Source: a virus
IMG/VR virus record: IMGVR_UViG_3300032053_000547
Coordinates: 1 to 23,097 of that record
Direction: 5' to 3' (one strand)
DNA length: 23,097 nucleotides
Each line of letters starts with the position of its first letter. Position 1 is the stretch's first letter. This document shows, piece by piece, positions 1-6,614 of the stretch. The notes under the pieces were generated by a model. It searched no databases. It saw only the letters and a program-made list of their open reading frames with translations, and was not told where the DNA came from. The translations under genes and the position numbers were made by a program.

Positions 1-66
1 AACTGGACGGAGGCCATGATCCGGACCGAATGCGCGGCGCACTTGAACGACCCCCAGGTATTTTAG
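1..66 (+). CDS. C-terminal end of a probable phage major capsid protein (partial)
   Basis: An open frame enters from the left edge and ends at TAG 64-66, leaving 21 residues that include MIRTECAAHLNDPQVF. Many HK97-fold capsid proteins end in a similar way: a short strand or helix with Arg and Ala, then a 'xxPxxF' ending. The next genes are connector and neck genes, which is where a capsid gene would be expected. This is inference from a short tail and from gene order. It could be another head protein. The stop is 4 bases before the next start, so the two genes are probably co-transcribed. Confidence 0.4.
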   Translation, partial: NWTEAMIRTECAAHLNDPQVF

Positions 67-70
67 GGAA

Positions 71-595
71 ATGAATTACACAAATAATATTATGGGTTGG
101 ATATCCGACCTGGAACTCCAATGGTTATATTCCACGGCAAAGGAAATGGAGACAATCGTTGAGGTCGGGAGCTGGAAAGGGCGATCTACCCATGCCCTGC
201 TAAGCGGATGCCCAGGGACCGTCTGGGCCATCGACCATTGGCTCGGAAGCAAGAATGATGATGGACAGATCGAAGCGAAAGAACATGATATCTTCAAGAT
301 TTTTAAACAGAACGTGGGCTATTTTAAGAATCTAAAAATCATTAAAGCTTATAGTCTTGAGGCGGCGGTACAATTCGAGGAAAAATCGGTCGATATGGTT
401 TTTATTGATGGGGATCATAGCTATGAAGAAGTCAAAAAGGATATCAACACATGGCTTCCAAAAGCGAAAAAACTGATTTGCGTACATGATTATTGCTGGT
501 CTTCGGTTAGACAGGCAATAGATGAAGCATTTGATATTCCGGGTGTTTTATTTGAATCAATTTGGATCAAGCGGCTAGACGGGAGCGGAGGCTAA
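71..595 (+). CDS. Class I SAM-dependent methyltransferase (Methyltransf_24-like)
   Basis: A 174-residue protein with a Rossmann-type SAM-binding core. Motif I is VEVGSWKGRST (residues 30-40), followed by an acidic loop AIDHW (53-57), then FIDGDHSYEEVKKDI (111-125) and a late VHDY (138-141). The IDGDHSYE signature is typical of the Methyltransf_24 / cephalosporin-hydroxylase-like group, whose members often O-methylate sugars or small molecules. The real substrate cannot be read from the sequence. It is short, a single domain with no added N- or C-terminal domain. The start at 71 is preceded by TAGGGAA; a second in-frame ATG at 92 has no ribosome site. It sits between the probable capsid and connector genes, an unusual place for an enzyme, so a role in modifying virion or host surface glycans is possible but unproven. 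Confidence 0.8.
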   Translation: MNYTNNIMGWISDLELQWLYSTAKEMETIVEVGSWKGRSTHALLSGCPGTVWAIDHWLGSKNDDGQIEAKEHDIFKIFKQNVGYFKNLKIIKAYSLEAAVQFEEKSVDMVFIDGDHSYEEVKKDINTWLPKAKKLICVHDYCWSSVRQAIDEAFDIPGVLFESIWIKRLDGSGG

Positions 596-596
596 T

Positions 597-1064
597 ATGA
601 GCGGCGAAATAGGATACATCAATTTGGTCGACGCTGACACCTACTTTGCAACGCGCCTTTCTGCCGACGCCTGGACCTCCATTCTTCCGACGTCCGGAGA
701 CCCGAAAAAGACTGCTGCACTTCAAACGGCTTATGATCGCCTTTACTTCTCCGGGCTTTTCAATCTGCCATTATTCCTAGACGCGACGGCGGATCAATTA
801 GTCGTCCTGAAGAAAGCACAGTGTGAACTTTCATTATATATGCTCATCCATTTAGCTGACGAAGACAGGCGCAAGGGGCTACAGGCACAGGGCGTCACCG
901 TGGCCGGGATCGTCAAGGAACAATACGCAGAAACGGATTTGAACTATCTCCCGATTCCGCCTTTCGTGGCCGGACTTCTCGAGGAATTCTCAACGGCTGT
1001 AATAAATCCATTTTATGCTTCTGAGATTGATCGAGATGAAAATAAGGATGGTATAAAACTTTAG
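597..1064 (+). CDS. Head-tail connector / DnaT-like neck protein
   Basis: A 155-residue protein that opens with GYINLVDADTYFATRLSADAW and continues with an Ala-rich helical stretch (KKTAALQTAYDRLYF). This 'ADAYFAxRL...W...KxxALxxAxxxL' pattern is typical of the phage family annotated as putative DnaT-like ssDNA-binding protein. Members lie directly after the major capsid gene and act as connector or adaptor proteins at the head-tail joint. The helical middle (about 40-110) and lack of a signal peptide fit a cytoplasmic assembly protein. It starts 1 base after the stop of the methyltransferase gene, so translation is probably coupled. The family name reflects sequence similarity only; the structural role is the better inference here. 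Confidence 0.65.
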   Translation: MSGEIGYINLVDADTYFATRLSADAWTSILPTSGDPKKTAALQTAYDRLYFSGLFNLPLFLDATADQLVVLKKAQCELSLYMLIHLADEDRRKGLQAQGVTVAGIVKEQYAETDLNYLPIPPFVAGLLEEFSTAVINPFYASEIDRDENKDGIKL

Positions 1065-1073
1065 GAGGAAAAA

Positions 1074-1433
1074 ATGCCTTACAGTTCTTTGGGAAAAAAC
1101 GCAATGCTCAATGCGCTTGGAGCGCTGGCCGTCTTTGCTTCGCTCCATAGCGCTGATCCAGGAGACAGCGGCACAAACGAACATTCGACATCAGGCGGGA
1201 GTCCCGTCTATGCCAGAAAAGCCATCACCTGGAATGCGGCAGGATCGGGGACGATGGATGATTCCAATGTGCCGGTGTTTGATGTACCGGCTGGAAGAAC
1301 AGTCCTCTATGTCGGCCTCTGGTCGCTCGTTACCGGAGGCGTCTTCTACGGTTCAGCACTCGTGACTTCTGAGACTTTCGGGGCGCAGGGAACCTATACC
1401 CTGACCGACATGGATTTGGATCTGAACGCATAA
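1074..1433 (+). CDS. Small phage virion protein (tail-fibre-like, 'LHSADPG' type)
   Basis: A 119-residue protein. The region ASLHSADPGDSGTNE, then VYARKAITWNAA and a run of predicted beta strands (VPVFDVPAGRTVLYVGLWS, VFYGSALV), matches a widespread phage protein type usually annotated as 'phage tail fiber-like' or as a hypothetical virion protein. A very strong ribosome site, TAGGAGGAAAAA, precedes ATG 1074 and suggests high expression, as for a structural protein. It lies in the head/neck module rather than among the tail fibres, so a decoration role on head or neck is equally likely. It pairs with the long repeat protein immediately downstream. Confidence 0.55.
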   Translation: MPYSSLGKNAMLNALGALAVFASLHSADPGDSGTNEHSTSGGSPVYARKAITWNAAGSGTMDDSNVPVFDVPAGRTVLYVGLWSLVTGGVFYGSALVTSETFGAQGTYTLTDMDLDLNA

Positions 1434-1442
1434 GGAGTTTAC

Positions 1443-3245
1443 TTGGCTATTGGACTTCGGTCTGTCGGGGCTAGTCCGGGGGCGAATTCTGCAAACTGTA
1501 TAATTACTAAGCCCTCGGGTCTTTCCCTCGGCGACTTCATATTGGCGCATATCGTCAATAAGGCCACGTCCGGGACCATCACGCCGCCAGCCGACTGGAT
1601 GATAATCGGGGCACAGTCCAATACGGCAAGCTCCCGATCGGCACTATTCCGGAAAGTAGCAGTTCAGGCCGATGTTGATGCCACGACCTTCACTTTTACT
1701 CTCGGCACATCGGGGCGAAACCGGGGAGAGATGATGGCCCTGACGGGCGTCTCTACATCCGCCCCGATTGACGTAGCAAACCAGCAAATCAACGGGGCCG
1801 GAACCTCGATAGCCGTCCCCACCCCGACGGTCACAACGGGTTGCCTGGTTTTAGTTATCGGCAGCAATGCCTTGGGCGGGGTGGCGACCGCGTGCTCCGG
1901 GGCCGACCCAGCTTGTACCATTACCATAGGTTATGCCGTTGCCTATAGTACGTATTGTGCGTTGGCCTGCTTCAGCGGAATAAAGTCGGGAACGGATGCC
2001 ATCGATGCCCATTCACTAAGCACCTTCACGTCTGCTGTTAGCAGCGGGCACGCGGTAGCATTGGCTCCACAACCCGCCCCCGAAGAACATTCCGGCGCTG
2101 CCCTAATCCACGGGAATGGAACCATAACCCCAGTAGTCCAAAAGAATGGGAAGGGATCTGCCCTAGCCTCAGGGAATGGTTCCCTGGCGGGCATTGTTCA
2201 AAAGGCTGGCCTGGGTTCTGCGATAGCATCGGGGAAGGGAGCGCTCGTTGCCTTAGGTACGGTTGCCCTGATGGGGCTTGCTAGTCTCTCCGGTGGTCCT
2301 GGTCATCAAATCGCGGCGGGCCTAAAGACTTCTCAGAATATCTCGGCCATTTCCGGAGGCGGCTCGCTTACCGCAACGGGTGAGGCGAGCATTGCTCCTG
2401 AAGAACACTCCGGAGTGGCGGCGATCTCGGGAACTGGGATTCTCACATCATCGGGCGCAAAGGCAACCTCTATCTCGGCGTCGATCTCCGGTGCAGGATC
2501 GCTTATCGGGGACGGTCTCAAGGCGGCAGCTGACCTGGGAGCCATACACGCCAATGGTTCCCTTGTTGCAACCGGAACGGCCGTTGAATTTCATTCCGGG
2601 GCGGCCGCCCTATCTGGAGGGGGCGCTGCTTCCGGGATCGGGCTTAAGGCTGGCTCGATCACGGCAGGGCCAATCTCGGGGAGTGGTTCCCAGGTGGCCA
2701 ATGGGGCGAAGGCTGGATTTGCGATTGCCGGGATGACCGGAGGTGGTTCACTCTCCGCAACCGGGGAAGCTAGCGGGGTCGAACACCATTCCGGGGCTGC
2801 GGCCATATCCGGTAGCGGCTCACTTTCATCCGCGGGAATAAAAGACGGCAAGGATTCTACGGCGATCTCCGGTAACGGGACCTTGATCACCTCTGGGGCA
2901 AAAGCTGTTTCTTCGACCGCCTCAATCTCGAAGGCCGGGGCATTAACCTCAATGGGGCAGAAGGCCGTAGCCGGTTTAGCAATGATCTCGGGCAATGGTT
3001 CTATTATTGCAACCGGCGAAGAAGCCAAACCGGAAGATTATTTTGGTGTCGCTCTTATTTCCGGCGGTTGCTATTTGACCGCGTCGGGAACTGCATGGTG
3101 GTACGATCAAAGCAAAAGAAAGATTAACCGAAGAGCATCTATTAGAACAGGACAATCAATTCGTCCAATGCGATCAGTCCAGCCAGCTCGTCCTTTGAAA
3201 AGACCAACGGTAAGAAAGAAAACCACCAGGAGAAATTATCCGTGA
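1443..3245 (+). CDS. Repeat-rich virion surface protein (about 16 glycine-rich repeats, basic C-terminus)
   Basis: A 600-residue protein starting at TTG 1443, chosen because AAGGAG lies 6 bases upstream. Residues 1 to about 205 form a beta-rich domain of a common type ('KPSGLSLGDFILAHIV...TPPADW...TFTL...'). Residues 216 to 553 are about 16 units of 20-21 residues with consensus xxAISGxGSLxATGxKA. The last 47 residues switch to an arginine/lysine-rich tail (16 basic, 1 acidic, e.g. RKINRRASIR). There are no catalytic motifs. Repeats of this kind are seen in phage surface and fibre proteins; each unit may form one strand pair of a beta structure, which is inference. Its 3' end overlaps the next gene by 4 bases (GTGA). 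Placement among head genes favours a head fibre or decoration protein over a tail fibre. Confidence 0.6.
   Translation: MAIGLRSVGASPGANSANCIITKPSGLSLGDFILAHIVNKATSGTITPPADWMIIGAQSNTASSRSALFRKVAVQADVDATTFTFTLGTSGRNRGEMMALTGVSTSAPIDVANQQINGAGTSIAVPTPTVTTGCLVLVIGSNALGGVATACSGADPACTITIGYAVAYSTYCALACFSGIKSGTDAIDAHSLSTFTSAVSSGHAVALAPQPAPEEHSGAALIHGNGTITPVVQKNGKGSALASGNGSLAGIVQKAGLGSAIASGKGALVALGTVALMGLASLSGGPGHQIAAGLKTSQNISAISGGGSLTATGEASIAPEEHSGVAAISGTGILTSSGAKATSISASISGAGSLIGDGLKAAADLGAIHANGSLVATGTAVEFHSGAAALSGGGAASGIGLKAGSITAGPISGSGSQVANGAKAGFAIAGMTGGGSLSATGEASGVEHHSGAAAISGSGSLSSAGIKDGKDSTAISGNGTLITSGAKAVSSTASISKAGALTSMGQKAVAGLAMISGNGSIIATGEEAKPEDYFGVALISGGCYLTASGTAWWYDQSKRKINRRASIRTGQSIRPMRSVQPARPLKRPTVRKKTTRRNYP
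2088..3103 (+). repeat. Degenerate coding tandem repeat, ~63-bp units in higher-order blocks
   Basis: About 16 units of roughly 60-65 bases encode the A-I-S-G-x-G-S-L motif. Block starts are marked by a His-Ser-Gly codon trio (CAT/CAC TCC GGN) at 2088, 2406, 2592 and 2787, and by a diverged form (Tyr-Phe-Gly) at 3039. The blocks therefore span 5, 3, 3 and 4 units. The DNA has diverged while the protein motif is kept, which suggests selection on the protein rather than recent slippage. Confidence 0.8.
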
Positions 3246-4165
3246 AAAAACTGGCCCTGATCCCGATGAAGAAGCGAATCGCGGAGATCCAATCCGTCTA
3301 CGCTTCGGCGGCACAGAGGATTGTTGTGGCTCTATCTTCATTAGAACCGGATAGTTATACGGCGGTGAAGTCAGGCACGGTTCTGTCTCGGGTTAAGGAT
3401 ATTATCGGCGAACTCGATACGGCTGTCCAGATGTGGGCTCCGGGCGCGATCCGGGCGGCCTACGAGGAAAGCAAGGGCATGGCCTGGACACGGCTTGAGA
3501 TGATCGGCGCGAAGCGGCTCCCGACGAATAGATATAACCCGGTTCGGCACGATAAGAAGATCGCCGCGTTGACGAAGACCGTCATGAATGATTATTGGAA
3601 GGCGAATCGGACTATCGAAAGGACGGCGCGGAAATACTTGGCCGTTGTGTCTCAGGCGGCTATGGGCATAAAAAAGGTCGAACAGATACAGATGTTCGAT
3701 TCGGCAACCGTCAAAGGATTCATAAACCGCATGGTCGCGGCGTCGGTATCGGCAACGACCAAATACAACGTCGGCATGGCGCACCTTACGTCCAAGGATA
3801 TCGCCGCGAAGATCAGGGCGAAACTACTGAGTCAATTAAGCGGGGAGAATTTTATTACCATCAACGACCGTGATTACAATCTGCGCTCCTATGCGGAGCT
3901 TGTTGCCCGGACGAGGATGCGCGAGTCTCAAACAGAGGCAACTCTTGAGAGCATGAAGGAGTTCGGTGAGGACCTTGTAGAAATTCCGAGGCACGATAAC
4001 CCATGTAAGGAAATCTGCGCTCCATACCAGGGTCAGATTTATTCGATATCCGGCAATTCCAGCAAATACGAAAAGCTTCCGGACGGAGGCCCCCCCTGGC
4101 ACCCTTGCTGTGAAGATATTTGTAATCCTGTTTCCGAGAACGCGTTGGCTTGGAGAAACCGTTGA
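3242..4165 (+). CDS. Phage minor capsid protein, MuF / SPP1 gp7-like head morphogenesis type
   Basis: A 307-residue protein from GTG 3242, which overlaps the previous stop (GTGA) and has GGAG upstream. Residues 1 to about 200 are mainly helical and basic. The C-terminal part carries the MuF-type signature: YAELVARTRMRES (217-229), then C255 and C259, the segment YQGQIYSISG (262-271), and PPWHPCCEDIC (284-294). In this family the conserved Cys/His cluster (here H287, C289, C290, C294) is thought to bind metal. These proteins sit near the portal inside the head and take part in head assembly or DNA ejection. A family of minor capsid protein 2 (Phage_min_cap2) is the closest match. Unusually, it follows the capsid and connector genes instead of preceding them. 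Confidence 0.75.
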   Translation: MKKLALIPMKKRIAEIQSVYASAAQRIVVALSSLEPDSYTAVKSGTVLSRVKDIIGELDTAVQMWAPGAIRAAYEESKGMAWTRLEMIGAKRLPTNRYNPVRHDKKIAALTKTVMNDYWKANRTIERTARKYLAVVSQAAMGIKKVEQIQMFDSATVKGFINRMVAASVSATTKYNVGMAHLTSKDIAAKIRAKLLSQLSGENFITINDRDYNLRSYAELVARTRMRESQTEATLESMKEFGEDLVEIPRHDNPCKEICAPYQGQIYSISGNSSKYEKLPDGGPPWHPCCEDICNPVSENALAWRNR

Positions 4166-4461
4166 TAAATTGTTATTTAATCGATGACATTACGATTAAA
4201 TATCTCTCTGCCCTTGATCAATGGCAGGAACCGACCTGGAGCTCTGTCGCCGTCAAGGCACGTATTGAATGGCAGGATAAATTGATAAGGAACGCTCAGG
4301 GTGAGCAAGTCATCTCCGCCGCATTGGTTTATCTGGCTGGAGATATTCTTGCTCCAACGAACGCAGATCGGATCATTATTGAAGGAATTGAACACGTGAT
4401 TATGCGGGTCGATAGGAAGACGGATTTTTCAATTTCTCATTATGAGTGTTTCATCCAATGA
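4162..4461 (+). CDS. Head-tail joining / head-closure protein
   Basis: A 99-residue protein. Start TTG 4162 is preferred over TTG 4150 because GGAG lies 6 bases upstream and the codon overlaps the previous stop as TTGA, as at the preceding gene junction. The sequence is beta-rich: VKARIEWQDKLIRNAQGEQV, a small hydrophobic strand VYLAGDIL, then DRIIIEGIEHVIMRV. The pattern 'V.ariew..klvrn..GeevvssalVyl' is typical of small phage head-tail joining or stopper proteins of the minor-capsid/gp10 type. It would cap the connector before the tail is attached. Family assignment is from pattern and position, without a database search. Confidence 0.6.
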   Translation: MINCYLIDDITIKYLSALDQWQEPTWSSVAVKARIEWQDKLIRNAQGEQVISAALVYLAGDILAPTNADRIIIEGIEHVIMRVDRKTDFSISHYECFIQ

Positions 4462-4484
4462 ACGGACCAATGAAGGACGGCGGT

Positions 4485-4952
4485 ATGGCTATCGACTTCG
4501 AGAAATTCAATGCGCGGTTTTTTGAGTACGCGCTGAAGACCGCCCCGGCCGCCGCCGAAAAAGGGATGTGGGAAGCGCTGCGAGAATTAAAGGCCGATTG
4601 CGATAACGTGACGCCCAAGACGCCCCTCTTAGAGGGGAACCTCCGGGGGGATCATACGCTGATCCTGGAAGGCATCACGACGAGCAAGGTCGAGGAGAAG
4701 TCCGGTGGCAAGGGCAAGGATCACCATAAGGGCGGATCAAAACCCGCCGAGCGATTCGGGGCGAAAGACATTCTTTCCAAACTCATTTTTCGCATGCCCT
4801 ATGCGGCGAAGTGGCATGAGGCTGTAAATCGAAAGGTGAACTGGTCTGAAGGCGGAGTCGGGCCAAAATATTTGGAGACCAAACTCATGATGTTCGCTAA
4901 GAAATATTTTGGAATCGTCGCGACGCGGATCAAGGAGACAACGGGGAAATAA
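4485..4952 (+). CDS. HK97 gp10-like tail completion / neck protein
   Basis: A 155-residue protein. ATG 4485 is chosen because AAGGA lies 7 bases upstream and the product then begins MAIDFEKFNARFFEYAL, the normal start for this family. In-frame ATGs at 4458 and 4470 and GTG 4446 are possible but have poorer ribosome sites. The region ALRELKADCDNVTPKTPLLEG matches the family core ('lkadae..tP..tGnLR.s'), followed by a Gly/Lys/His-rich loop (GGKGKDHHKGG) and a helix with the typical PYAAKWHE motif. Family members complete the tail end or neck of siphoviruses. The basic, flexible middle loop is longer than usual. Confidence 0.7.
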   Translation: MAIDFEKFNARFFEYALKTAPAAAEKGMWEALRELKADCDNVTPKTPLLEGNLRGDHTLILEGITTSKVEEKSGGKGKDHHKGGSKPAERFGAKDILSKLIFRMPYAAKWHEAVNRKVNWSEGGVGPKYLETKLMMFAKKYFGIVATRIKETTGK

Positions 4953-4953
4953 T

Positions 4954-5355
4954 ATGTTCAAGGAATTCGCGGTCTGGCTCTGTGCGATGGTTCCTGGTCT
5001 GACTCGAGGTGTGAATCTCCAGGTGGGTTTTCGCGCCCAGGATGCACCCGTCCGGTGTCATACTCTCTTAGACTCCGGAGGCCCAGCCGACTTTGACCTT
5101 GCATATAGAACTGACATGATGCTCCAGGTAGCCACGAGAGGGGAGACGATAGTTCAGGCCCGCGACGATGCCTGGACAATCTATAGCGCCATTCATGGGA
5201 CGTCCGGCTGGACGATAGGGCCGCTCGTCTCTGGGGGTCAGCAGTACAAGATTTGGTCGATCGGTGCATTAGCGAAACCGCAATACATCGGAATTGGGGA
5301 GCAGGGCGGATTCGAATATTCAACGAACTACCTTTTGCATGTGAGTCCGGCATGA
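4954..5355 (+). CDS. Tail terminator-like / minor capsid protein
   Basis: A 133-residue protein from ATG 4954 (the frame stays open upstream, but only inside the preceding gene). The middle holds a hydrophilic beta segment VRCHTLLDSGGPADFDLAYR, then MMLQVATRGETIVQARDDAWTIYSAIHG, and ends with YSTNYLLHV. This layout ('...r.v..lQi..Ra.t...A...a..iy..l.g..g...') is typical of phage tail terminator or 'bacteriophage minor capsid' proteins that cap the tail tube and join it to the head. It lies directly before the tail tube gene, the normal place. It starts 1 base after the previous stop, suggesting coupling. Confidence 0.6.
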   Translation: MFKEFAVWLCAMVPGLTRGVNLQVGFRAQDAPVRCHTLLDSGGPADFDLAYRTDMMLQVATRGETIVQARDDAWTIYSAIHGTSGWTIGPLVSGGQQYKIWSIGALAKPQYIGIGEQGGFEYSTNYLLHVSPA

Positions 5356-5366
5356 GAACGCACGAC

Positions 5367-5380
5367 AGGGCGCAGGCCCT
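5367..5380 (+). promoter_or_regulatory. Short GC hairpin ahead of the tail tube gene
   Basis: AGGGC-GCAG-GCCCT forms a perfect 5-bp stem with a 4-base loop in the 52-base gap before the tail tube gene. There is no T-run, so it is not a standard terminator. It may serve in RNA processing or stability ahead of the most abundant tail protein; that role is inference. Confidence 0.35.
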
Positions 5381-5407
5381 TCGAATATAGGACCATAGGA
5401 GGTCAAC

Positions 5408-5920
5408 ATGAGTTTTCCATTAGGAGAAGTCGGACCCTGCCAGGTCAAATTTGGCGGGGTGGACTTGGGTTTCACGAAAGGCGGGACGACGTTTGAGCAT
5501 AAGGAGGAGACCATCAACATCACTTATGACCAAACGGGAAAAACCGTCCAGAATGTCATCGGTGTCGGCGGGAGCGCGACGGTCAAGACAGCGTTGGCCA
5601 ATCCTTCCTTGGCGATCTTGGCGTCCCTGATCACGGGGGCGGCTGTCGATGCGGACGGCATGATCGTTACTGCCTCCGCCGGGGTCAACAAGCGGGCGAC
5701 AATGGCCAAGGAACTGATCATCACGATCATGGACGGATTGCTCCCTTCGATCGATCCCGACGCGACCCTGGTTGTTTTCGTGGCGGTCCCGACATTCGGG
5801 GCGTCGTGGAAGTTTGACGATTCGTCTCAAAGGGCAACCGACATCACGTTCGACGCTTTGCCGGATGACCTTTCGGGCAACGTCGGTGGGATGTGGCGCG
5901 TCGGTCTTCCGACTCCTTGA
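5408..5920 (+). CDS. Major tail protein (tail tube)
   Basis: A 170-residue protein. It opens GEVGPCQVKFGGVDLGFTKG, then HKEETINITYDQTGKTVQNVIG, the signature of siphovirus tail tube proteins of the 'i.pc.v.fdg.dlG.tkGgv.v' type. The remainder alternates short beta strands (SATVKTALA, LVVFVAVPTFG) with one helix (LAILASLITG). The protein polymerises as hexamer rings around the tape measure. The ribosome site ATAGGAGGT, 6 bases before ATG, is the strongest in the window, which fits its high copy number. Position between terminator and chaperone genes is standard. Confidence 0.8.
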   Translation: MSFPLGEVGPCQVKFGGVDLGFTKGGTTFEHKEETINITYDQTGKTVQNVIGVGGSATVKTALANPSLAILASLITGAAVDADGMIVTASAGVNKRATMAKELIITIMDGLLPSIDPDATLVVFVAVPTFGASWKFDDSSQRATDITFDALPDDLSGNVGGMWRVGLPTP

Positions 5921-5938
5921 TCGGGGAGATGATGTTCT

Positions 5939-6322
5939 ATGCCAAAATTTAAGATTGAGACTAGTCTATTCGAGCCCGTGACGATCGAGATTGAAGGCGG
6001 ACGGACATTTGTGTCTGTTCCACTTTCGCCGTCCACGATCAAAGCTGTCTCGAATATCGAGGAACAGAGGAAGGCCAAAACGCTGGAAGACATGACGGCT
6101 CTTACGCAACAGGTCGCGCTTATTTTCGGGATCGATCCCAAGGAAGTTGAGACTACCGATATCCGAGTGCTGTCCAAGATCCTGGAACACGTGAACGATG
6201 CCATGACGGGCGGCAAAGCCGGAAAGGTAGCGGAGATCCCGGCTCCAGTCGGGACCGTGGTTGTCGATGAAGCGGCGTCCGAAAAAAACGGGCTGAGGCC
6301 CGAGGGCGGAATTTCGCAATAA
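5939..6322 (+). CDS. Tail assembly chaperone, short form (gpG-like)
   Basis: A 127-residue protein (MPKFKIETSLFEPVTIEIEG...). It has an N-terminal beta part and a helical middle (IKAVSNIEEQRKAKTLEDM), followed by a flexible Ala/Pro/Gly-rich end. Its place between tail tube and tape measure, together with the frameshift site at 6283-6289, identifies it as the short chaperone that binds the tape measure during tail assembly. GGGGAG upstream supports the ATG at 5939. The sequence itself is poorly conserved across phages, so the call rests on synteny and the frameshift. Confidence 0.75.
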   Translation: MPKFKIETSLFEPVTIEIEGGRTFVSVPLSPSTIKAVSNIEEQRKAKTLEDMTALTQQVALIFGIDPKEVETTDIRVLSKILEHVNDAMTGGKAGKVAEIPAPVGTVVVDEAASEKNGLRPEGGISQ

Positions 6323-6612
6323 TAGCGGAAGCATTCCCCGGGCTTTTCTCGTTCGTTGATCTATTGAACTTAGACGTACGAGACTTCGGTTTCTGGTTCC
6401 TGGCGGCACAAAGGAAGACGCTGAATGAGAAGATCGATGCGCTCCGAATGTCCCGAATGGCGTGGGCGGAGGGAGATACAGTGAAGTCTGAAATGGCTTT
6501 GTATCAAAATGCGTTGGCGAACCTGGATGCAATGGAGAGGGGTGTATTAGCGACCCCGAAAGTAACGACCTGGCTTGATATAACGGGCGGAAGACGAATA
6601 GGGAGAGCATAA
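5939..6612 (+). CDS. Tail assembly chaperone, frameshifted long form (gpGT-like)
   Basis: A -1 slip on A_AAA_AAC (6283-6289) joins the first 116 codons of the short chaperone to the -1 frame, which is open from after TGA 6268-6270 to TAA 6610-6612. The fusion is 224 residues and continues RAEARGRNFAIIAEAFPG, then DFGFWFLAAQRKTLNEKI and a helical, charged end. The downstream part has no ribosome site of its own before its first possible start (TTG 6364). This is the arrangement known from lambda gpG/gpGT and many siphoviruses: the long form carries the T domain that recruits tail tube protein. Confidence 0.8.
6283..6289 (+). promoter_or_regulatory. Programmed -1 ribosomal frameshift site
   Basis: The heptamer A_AAA_AAC lies in the reading phase of the short chaperone (codons gaa aaa aac) and fits the X_XXY_YYZ rule. 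It lies inside the only overlap between the two frames (6271-6322). A perfect hairpin CGGGC-TGAG-GCCCG (6289-6302) starts right at the site. Tail chaperone genes use this device widely; efficiency cannot be judged from sequence. Confidence 0.8.
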
Positions 6613-6614
6613 AA

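Noticed and set aside
2591-3028. Minus-strand frame opposite the repeat protein with Pro/Glu-rich repeats
   Set aside because: The repeats are the complement of the coding repeats on the + strand; it has no independent support.
2088-3103. CRISPR array or minisatellite
   Set aside because: Unit spacing and sequence follow codons of a continuous protein; the repeats are diverged and there are no regular spacers.
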